This document shows positions 61,701 through 64,000 of a stretch of 64,000 nt of DNA, piece by piece. Origin of the DNA: Schistosoma haematobium (Eukaryota > Platyhelminthes > Trematoda > Strigeidida > Schistosomatidae); the NCBI RefSeq assembly GCF_000699445.3, contig NC_067202.1:2275565-2339564 (forward strand), in the 5' to 3' direction. A program made the translations under genes and the position numbers. Below the pieces are notes generated by a model. The model saw only the letters and a list, made by a program, of their open reading frames with translations. It was not told where the DNA came from and ran no database searches. Position 1 is the stretch's first letter; each line of letters starts with the position of its first letter.

Positions 61701-63119
61701 ATTCTGGTAACAGGTTATCCAACTCCTACACTGACCTGCAATGATCTACCAGTTGGTGATGCACATATGTTATCCAATAAACCTCAAGGCGGAACATGGG
61801 CATATCGTGTTGTATTGAATCAGATTACATCACAACATTTACATGAGTATATGTGCAAAGCAAATAACAGTTTAGGCAGTGTAAATCAAAAGTTAGAAGT
61901 GACTGGTAAGAGATTTTTTGTGTCTATTTTGTTTTTAATCACTGATTAGTATATATAAGCATAACTTCAATTCGAAAATCAAATATTTGTAAATATAACT
62001 AGTAGCCATATACATACAAGACCTTTATATACACTGACGTGGTGATTGATCAGCCCGTACACTTTAAAATGACACTATTCCCTTATGTTTTACCAAAGAT
62101 TTTGAAGATATCCAGAACTTCAGAAAGAGATGGTTGTTACAAAGCGTTCACCTAGAGGTTGGTACACTTTAGTACATCTCATATGTTCCCAGATCTCGAA
62201 AAAAAGAACTGCGTACAGACATAACGGCAAACTTGGAATTTCATCTTCCGACGTTCCACCACCAATTTGTAAACTAAACCCTTAAGCCAAAAGGTATGGA
62301 ACGTTTCAGAGATATGAAAGTATTTCCCCCCTCACATAAGTAATGATGATTATTAATTAAAAAATAAAAAGGGATTCGGTAATTCTTTAATAGCATCCTT
62401 CAATCTACCAACAAGGAGTCAAAGATTATGATTGTATTCTTAACAGTTATTACAACCGTAGAATGATCTTTCCATCTTTAAAACAAAAAGAGTGGGCTAC
62501 AACCCGAGGCACGACGTTATTTGTGATAAGTGACAACATGAGCCTTTAAAATTATTTACTTTCGTGATAAATCTAAAGTTTCACTCTGTTAGATGGTCGG
62601 AAGTAGTCGACAGGAAACTATGGTTGATTTAGATTTCTTGTTACTAAGGGACATGGTGGGTCTTTGAACTTTAGAGGACTGATGCTCTCTAACGGACTAG
62701 ATCCCGTGTCACTCCGTCTTGGCTGTCGAAGACGTTACCAACTATCACTTCGCACTACGACTGACCTTCTGTTGAAATGAGATGTATTTACAGTTGATCA
62801 GCCACTGAAAAGTGACAAATGTCATGTTCACCAGCACTAATGTAGACCTGATAAAACTAACTTTCTCGTTCCCTGTATAGTCTCTTTCTTTCTTTATAGT
62901 CATCAACTTTTTTATCCGAAATAATTCTTGTGCTTAAATCAGTTCAACTTTAATTTTCACTATTTGATTATGTCTGTTACAGTTGCTCCAGCACCTCCGA
63001 AAATTTTATCCTCGAATTCAACAGAATTTGCTGATTACTATCTATTGCATTGGACAACTAATTCCCGTGCACCATTAAAGAATGTCACTGTTACTATAAG
63101 TGAAATATCAGCGAATACA
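34481..63119 (+). CDS. Secreted/GPI or membrane Ig-Ig-Ig-FN3 neural adhesion-like protein, 3' incomplete
   Basis: Seven exons (34481-34637, 35639-35902, 37371-37486, 51850-52045, 55309-55376, 61701-61905, 62983-63119) join in phase from an ATG and encode about 380 residues before the right edge. It starts with a signal peptide (MVALWILYLSLHLFCIVNAS). Ig1 has the cysteines in FCCN and IICEK, and Ig2 has VIECSATGFP, VVWRL and the F-strand DQHGDVYVC. A divergent Ig3 (VTGYPTPTLTC...LHEYMC) leads into an FN3-like start (APAPPKIL...YYLLHW). Sequons (NTT, NLT, NNT, NNS, NST, NVT) fit an extracellular protein. Three Ig domains plus one FN3 is the order of insect Klingon and Wrapper; NCAM/fasciclin II has five Ig domains before FN3. 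Which family it belongs to, and whether the C-terminus is a GPI signal or a TM segment, cannot be seen here. Confidence 0.88.
35639..35902 (+). CDS. Ig/FN3 gene exon 2: rest of Ig1
   Basis: Acceptor CTTTTCAG and donor G|GTAAGT. An 88-codon block is open between a stop at 35614 and the donor. It carries RVNDQRISSSV and PPQIICEKSADYG (F-strand cysteine), and ends ITLKFYG. Ig1 shows no obvious C-strand Trp. Confidence 0.85.
36196..36297. repeat. 13-bp perfect inverted repeat
   Basis: AAGTGCACGAAGT at 36196-36208 and its reverse complement at 36285-36297, in intron 2 of the Ig/FN3 gene. Possibly termini of a small element. Confidence 0.5.
37371..37486 (+). CDS. Ig/FN3 gene exon 3: first half of Ig2
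   Basis: Acceptor TTATTTCAG and donor AAG|GTTAGT (phase 0). It reads EQAKIVKFPKSLKFREGSNQ, then VIECSATGFPDLYVVWRLK. This is the textbook I-set pattern EG...C.A.G.P...VW. Confidence 0.92.
37740..37960 (-). mobile_element. Family-B SINE remnant
   Basis: Degenerate tail, hammerhead and head in the usual minus-strand order. Further small remnants lie at 3107-3190, 6814-6905, 11410-11545, 12809-12945, 38500-38615, 45480-45640, 52330-52430 and 52590-52735. Confidence 0.55.
38000..38440 (+). mobile_element. LINE (family J) fragment
   Basis: SILLYGCETWTLRVENMCRL, then a HRCFRS..RV.WDHGV block, typical of the reverse transcriptase C-terminal part of a schistosome LINE. It is followed by the family 3' UTR (ATGACAACTCGAACC). 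Confidence 0.7.
38578..38630 (+). ncRNA. Possible hammerhead-like block, uncertain family
   Basis: CTGACGA, GAAA and a GTC triplet behind a short ACT/AGT stem III are all present, but stem II pairs poorly and stem I is not evident. Probably a relic of family B or D. Confidence 0.35.
38745..38905 (+). repeat. Family-C repeat, 5' third
   Basis: TATTTAAATACATAAATAGTGG through GGCCTCAATTGG; truncated. Confidence 0.65.
39165..39450. mobile_element. Family-A SINE, fold-back pair
   Basis: A minus half to about 39325 (core CTGGGGA, A6 lost) joins a plus half with GGACGAAACGGCCGTC and tail. It is flanked by the paired tail words TCATGAGTCAATTGAAGC and GTTGACTCATGA. Confidence 0.75.
39760..40115 (-). 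mobile_element. Family-B hammerhead SINE with intact core and inverted tail
   Basis: Minus-strand head and hammerhead (39760-39905). After it, a short minus tail (from about 39935) is followed by a plus tail (to about 40115), ending in the inverted pair CATTTGGTATTGTTTG / CAAACAATACCAAGTG. Confidence 0.75.
39795..39843 (-). ncRNA. Hammerhead ribozyme (family B)
   Basis: CTGAAGA box, stem II GTCCC/GGAC, GAAA, stem III ACGCGCGT, triplet GTC. Stem I ATCCAA/CTGGAT has a single A-C mismatch next to the core. This matches the well-studied schistosome hammerhead (CUGAUGAGUCCCAAAUAGGA type). Confidence 0.75.
41053..41525. mobile_element. Family-A hammerhead SINE, fold-back pair with 20-bp palindromic junction
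   Basis: A minus half (41053-41265) joins a full plus copy (41266-41525). At the junction GCGACACATCCACCATTGTT is repeated as a perfect inverted copy around a 20-25-base spacer. The plus copy has B box GGGTTCGAATT and hammerhead 41421-41466. Confidence 0.85.
41421..41466 (+). ncRNA. Hammerhead ribozyme (family A), upstream member of tandem pair
   Basis: CTGAGGA at 41427, GAAA, GTC with cut after 41460, and stem I CACTG/CAGTG. Stem II has one C-A mismatch; stem III is closed by G-U pairs. Confidence 0.75.
41705..41895 (+). mobile_element. Family-A hammerhead SINE, 3' half with consensus ribozyme
   Basis: B box GGGTTCGAACCCC, hammerhead 41762-41807, and tail ATCGGTCCATGATCTCAATC...CTCCACAACCCC. 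Confidence 0.85.
41762..41807 (+). ncRNA. Hammerhead ribozyme, consensus (family A)
   Basis: Stem I GCACTG/CAGTGC (6 pairs), CTGAGGA box at 41768, stem II GTCC/GGAC, GAAA at 41790-41793, stem III ACGGCCGT, and cleavage triplet GTC with the cut predicted after 41801. No deviation from the core rules (CUGANGA, GAAA, NUH). It is sense to the Ig/FN3 gene, inside its 14.4-kb intron. Confidence 0.88.
41925..42352 (-). repeat. Family-C repeat, divergent subfamily
   Basis: Minus-strand copy whose core (about 41940-42252) is nearly identical, inverted, to 45851-46180. Both share CCTGGATTCTCAAACCGAAC and CAACTTTTGACCTAGGGG, unlike the other copies. Confidence 0.75.
42640..43205. mobile_element. Two degenerate family-A SINEs, the second a fold-back tail
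   Basis: A minus copy (42640-42875) with decayed boxes. Then a minus copy (43040-43165) whose tail word GAGTTTAAATTGATATC recurs inverted at 43170-43186. Confidence 0.6.
43995..44117 (+). mobile_element. Family-B SINE, truncated by a family-C repeat
   Basis: Head (AATCGATAACGCG) and hammerhead block (TTGACGAGTCCTAAATAGG, GAAAC) stop abruptly where the family-C repeat begins at 44118. C3 is mutated to T. Confidence 0.65.
44118..44735 (+). repeat. Family-C repeat interrupted by a family-I block
   Basis: C sequence at 44118-44410, a block CAGTCAGCTACAACGTAGGAC (family I, also at 14115 and 57425) at about 44410-44655, then C sequence again to GCATTTGGGGGCC. Confidence 0.65.
45165..45365 (-). 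mobile_element. Family-A SINE, degenerate
   Basis: Tail (AACCATCTTTGAAAACCTG), decayed hammerhead and B box remnant (AGAATAGAACCCAAAACC). Confidence 0.6.
45851..46265 (+). repeat. Family-C repeat, divergent subfamily, inverted partner of 41925
   Basis: GAGGCCTGAAATATTACCTGG through GGTCGTTCCAGGACATTTG. See the finding on the inverted pair. Confidence 0.75.
46270..47655. other. Ig/FN3 intron 3, unassigned
   Basis: T-rich sequence with the TTA microsatellite. No exon that could split Ig2 further was found. Confidence 0.4.
46722..46787. repeat. (TTA)n microsatellite
   Basis: About 22 uninterrupted ATT units in the 14.4-kb intron of the Ig/FN3 gene. Confidence 0.97.
47660..48020 (+). mobile_element. 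LINE (family J) fragment
   Basis: VLLYDYEAESMKAEDMWVSQ, then HHRYLHSSPRVSG. It jumps to the GSACWC..VLEEN.GG block, so the middle has deletions. Confidence 0.6.
48105..48541 (+). repeat. Family-C repeat with internal deletion
   Basis: Both ends are present; the segment between CATACGCCATTGGTTTGGAAT and CCGGTTAAAGCGCC is deleted. It abuts a family-A SINE. Confidence 0.7.
48555..48745 (-). mobile_element. Family-A hammerhead SINE with cleavage-site mutation
   Basis: Tail, near-consensus hammerhead 48603-48648 and tRNA-like head (GATTCGAACCCAGGACC). It abuts a family-C repeat on its left and a LINE 3' remnant on its right. Confidence 0.8.
48603..48648 (-). ncRNA. Hammerhead ribozyme (family A) with non-cleavable triplet
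   Basis: Identical to the consensus copy at 41762-41807 except for one base: the cleavage triplet GTC is GTG. A G at position 17 breaks the NUH rule, so the fold should form but not cut. Confidence 0.8.
48770..48935 (+). mobile_element. LINE (family J) 3' UTR fragment
   Basis: CTTCTTGTCAGTCTTATCTCG and ATGTGTTATGACAACTTGAAC match the 3' UTRs at 38250-38440 and 49740-49820. Confidence 0.55.
49345..49865 (+). mobile_element. LINE (family J) C-terminal and 3' UTR fragment
   Basis: ITWLEST and VSDFE.QDLKSF remnants are followed by the 3' UTR with GGTATGACAACTTGAACTAG. It is collinear with the copy at 26640. Confidence 0.6.
50078..50262 (-). mobile_element. RTE-like retrotransposon 3' fragment
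   Basis: GCCCGTTACCCTTTATGAAGG and following antisense blocks match the family 3' end with decay. Confidence 0.65.
50645..50691. repeat. (TC)n(TG)n microsatellite
   Basis: Adjacent TC and TG dinucleotide runs. A (GAA)n run lies at about 50524-50544. Confidence 0.85.
51850..52045 (+). CDS. Ig/FN3 gene exon 4: second half of Ig2
   Basis: Acceptor AATCTAG and donor T|GTAAGT. Phase 0 joins it to exon 3 across a 14.4-kb intron. It reads NGSILKHSHQ... to LPLELSNIRSDQHGDVYVCE and ends ELMLEVN. The D.G.Y.C F-strand completes Ig2. Confidence 0.93.
54192..55085 (-). repeat. Family-C repeat split by a LINE insertion
   Basis: C sequence at 54192-54262 and 54748-55085 on the minus strand, separated by the LINE at 54263-54747. 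It ends 220 bp before Ig/FN3 exon 5. Confidence 0.75.
54263..54747 (+). mobile_element. 5'-truncated LINE inserted into a family-C repeat
   Basis: C-terminal codons LHSYLSPCLSSSGRTRRNYI, then ARKEKYKSSIIPYLANIL, to a stop near 54528. A T-rich 3' UTR follows, with AATAAAGCC and an (AAT)n tail. The host repeat resumes exactly after it (GGGTTAGTGGACACAGAGAG), showing a nested insertion. Confidence 0.75.
55309..55376 (+). CDS. Ig/FN3 gene exon 5: A and B strands of Ig3
   Basis: A 68-base exon with acceptor TTTACAG and donor AAT|GTAAGT. It reads (L)YPKIHMSDSVIYTDIGVEE followed by RFN, fitting P.I........G.....F before an Ig B strand. It enters phase 1 and leaves phase 0, matching both neighbours. 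Confidence 0.8.
55645..55895 (-). mobile_element. Family-A SINE, ribozyme degenerate
   Basis: Full order on the minus strand. The tRNA-like boxes are well kept (GATTCGAATCCAGGACC); the hammerhead box reads CTAAGGT. Confidence 0.75.
56145..56648 (+). repeat. Family-C repeat, near full length
   Basis: From TTATGTATTTGAACTCATAAA to CCAGGGCATTTGAGGGC. A family-A hammerhead fragment follows at about 56670-56715. Confidence 0.7.
57745..57990 (-). mobile_element. Family-A SINE, ribozyme degenerate
   Basis: Tail and GAAACGGCCGTCCAGTGC are conserved, but the CUGANGA box and stem II are scrambled. B box GATTCGAACTTAGG. Confidence 0.75.
58000..59385. other. Ig/FN3 intron 5, unassigned
   Basis: One family-D hammerhead-like block (58208-58285) and an AC microsatellite near 59230. 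No exon seen. Confidence 0.4.
59388..60000. mobile_element. Family-A hammerhead SINE, complete fold-back pair
   Basis: A minus copy with all modules (59388-59700) and a plus copy (about 59715-60000) with head TCAGTGGTTTAGAGATTAGG, B box GGGTTCGAATC and hammerhead 59861-59904. This is the largest head-to-head pair in the window. Confidence 0.8.
59861..59904 (+). ncRNA. Hammerhead ribozyme (family A)
   Basis: CTGAGGA, stem II GTCCC/GGGC (one U-G), GAAA, stem III ACGGCCGT and GTC with cut after 59899. Stem I is CGTTG/CAGTG with two wobble pairs. Sense to the Ig/FN3 gene. Confidence 0.8.
60290..60345 (-). mobile_element. RTE-like retrotransposon 3' tip
   Basis: TTACTTACTTAAGCCTGTTAC followed by CCCTCGTGGAGGAGCATAAG; about 55 bp only. 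Confidence 0.7.
60350..61690. other. Ig/FN3 intron 5, possible LTR remnant
   Basis: 60650-60930 has denser GC, TATATAAAATCTATAGGAGTC and regular GTGTG/ACAC stretches, resembling an LTR promoter region, but no second end was found. Confidence 0.3.
61701..61905 (+). CDS. Ig/FN3 gene exon 6: bulk of divergent Ig3
   Basis: Acceptor CATACTAG and donor G|GTAAGA. It reads ILVTGYPTPTLTCNDLPVGD, later VVLNQITSQHLHEYMCKANN and SLGSVNQKLEVTG. The VTGYPTP and YMCKANNSLG blocks are clear Ig features. The B-strand Cys position is Ile and the C-strand Trp position is Cys. Confidence 0.9.
61906..62982. other. Ig/FN3 intron 6, unassigned
   Basis: 62030-62840 has balanced composition and looks like an old repeat. 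No coding frame was recognised. Confidence 0.4.
62983..63119 (+). CDS. Ig/FN3 gene exon 7: start of FN3-like domain
   Basis: Acceptor GTTACAG and donor ACA|GTTAGT. It reads VAPAPPKILSSNSTEF, then ADYYLLHWTTNSRAPLKNVT. Proline-rich APAPP, followed by a Y.L.W strand and a .AP turn, is the usual Ig-to-FN3 transition in Ig/FN3 adhesion proteins. The rest of the domain is on exons to the right of the window. Confidence 0.85.
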
Positions 63120-63207
63120 GTTAGTTTTTATTTGTCAATTTTGTGTTCATTTTCTAATCGTTTTTATATTACATAAATTTCAAATGAATGTTGAATGATG
63201 TCCGGGT

Positions 63208-63390
63208 CGCGGCCCCGATAGCTCAGCGGTAACGTCTCTGACTGTGAAGCTGAATGACACGTGATTTAATCCATCAGAGAGCGTCGTTTCCATCAAGATT
63301 ACTTGTACACCCTGCTGACAAGTGCCAAGTAGCACGAAACCTAGACCCAAGGTTTCTTGTTAAGTGCCTCCAACCACCATCTTACCCTTC
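63208..63390 (+). mobile_element. Third SINE-like family (D): tRNA-like head plus hammerhead-like block
   Basis: Head CCCCGATAGCTCAGCGGTAA with a decayed B box (GTGATTTAATCC). About 60 bases on comes CTGACAAGTGCC, then AGTAGCACGAAACC. The first box has G8 changed to A. A related block is at 58208-58285 (GTGACGAGTTTC). Head fragments also occur at about 51391. Confidence 0.55.
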
Positions 63391-63484
63391 ATAATATTTA
63401 TATTCATCTAAATCAGTGATTTCTTATGAACCGTTTACTTAAATTACTCTCTCACTGACTATTGACCCGAGTCATGTAAACAGA

Positions 63485-63625
63485 AGCGATCTAACTGATT
63501 GATGTTCGCGTGATAACCGTGATCAACAGCTGAAGACTTTGAGTGATATGACTCAGAATTATTCAAAACGGTGAAAACATATTCACTCTTTTTATTCATC
63601 TAGATCTTGAATTCCAATATTTCTC
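63485..63625 (+). mobile_element. LINE (family J) C-terminal fragment
   Basis: LKTLSDMTQNYSK..KHIHS codons; short relic after Ig/FN3 exon 7. Confidence 0.5.
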
Positions 63626-63854
63626 TATTTATACTTGTCCACTCTGTTTTTACAACTCATACTTTCACGACTACTGTAATTCTCAAACAGATCAAGTTTA
63701 AATTCTGTCATCTGTTGGTTGACATTCGACTACGTTCACGACTAAGCCATTGCTCAATTGGGAGTCTCCTACCTTCATATGATCTTCTGTTTGCTATCGG
63801 ATGCTATGTTATAAGCACAGTATACTCCACTATAGCATAGTCATCATTTACGTG

Positions 63855-64000
63855 AGTCTGTTGCCTTTCTTGGAGCATAGGCCGCCAATCAGGGATTTAC
63901 AACAAACTTGGAATTGTGCTTTCCTTTCCAGTCATTACATGGCACTACTTATTCTGTATTTAATTTACGGAGGCACATATTCTTTGGTCTATCTCTCTCC
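63855..64000 (-). mobile_element. RTE-like retrotransposon 3' fragment, runs off the window
   Basis: GGAGCATAGGCCGCCAATCAG, then antisense RT C-terminal codons up to TCTTTGGTC, continuing past the edge. Confidence 0.7.

Overview
The window is AT-rich, intron-rich and packed with repeats. It is best explained as nuclear DNA of a blood fluke (genus Schistosoma; species not resolved). The evidence is the set of repeats: tRNA-like SINEs that carry hammerhead ribozymes, RTE-like non-LTR retrotransposon ends, a Merlin-type DNA transposon with matching MITEs, a GIY-YIG (Penelope-type) fragment, and solo-LTR-like blocks. Most short open frames are chance frames inside these repeats.

Two protein-coding genes were reconstructed exon by exon, both on the + strand. 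(1) 3952-26505: eleven internal/3' exons of a vesicular monoamine transporter (SLC18/VMAT family). All splice phases agree. The first exon(s), with TM1, lie upstream of the window, and the very C-terminus is ambiguous. (2) 34481 to beyond 63119: a signal-peptide-bearing cell-surface protein with three Ig-like domains followed by the start of a fibronectin-III-like domain. This order resembles Klingon/Wrapper or fasciclin-type neural adhesion proteins. Seven exons are visible, one intron is 14.4 kb, and the gene runs off the right edge. Both genes fit roles in the nervous system.

Layout: 1-2740 Merlin MITE, ATC microsatellite, Merlin transposase pseudogene cut by a SINE; 2740-26505 VMAT exons separated by introns full of SINEs, RTE ends, a histone H3 pseudogene (19669-19896) and a 61-bp-arm inverted repeat; 24325-34470 two solo LTRs, LINE remnants and a degenerate RTE copy with a recognisable reverse transcriptase motif; 34481-64000 the Ig/FN3 gene, whose 14.4-kb intron holds two intact tandem hammerheads and a nearly identical inverted repeat pair.

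The most interesting signal is the hammerhead system. At least two tRNA-headed SINE families (called A and B here) carry the CUGANGA...GAAA...NUH hammerhead core, and many copies keep it intact. Several lie in the sense orientation inside introns of the two genes. Many loci are head-to-head (fold-back) pairs. The stem III sequences are perfect palindromes, which would favour dimeric ribozymes. Schistosome hammerhead repeats are known; the recurring fold-back layout, the tandem pair that could release a 341-nt RNA from an intron, and the single-base inactivation of one copy deserve checking.
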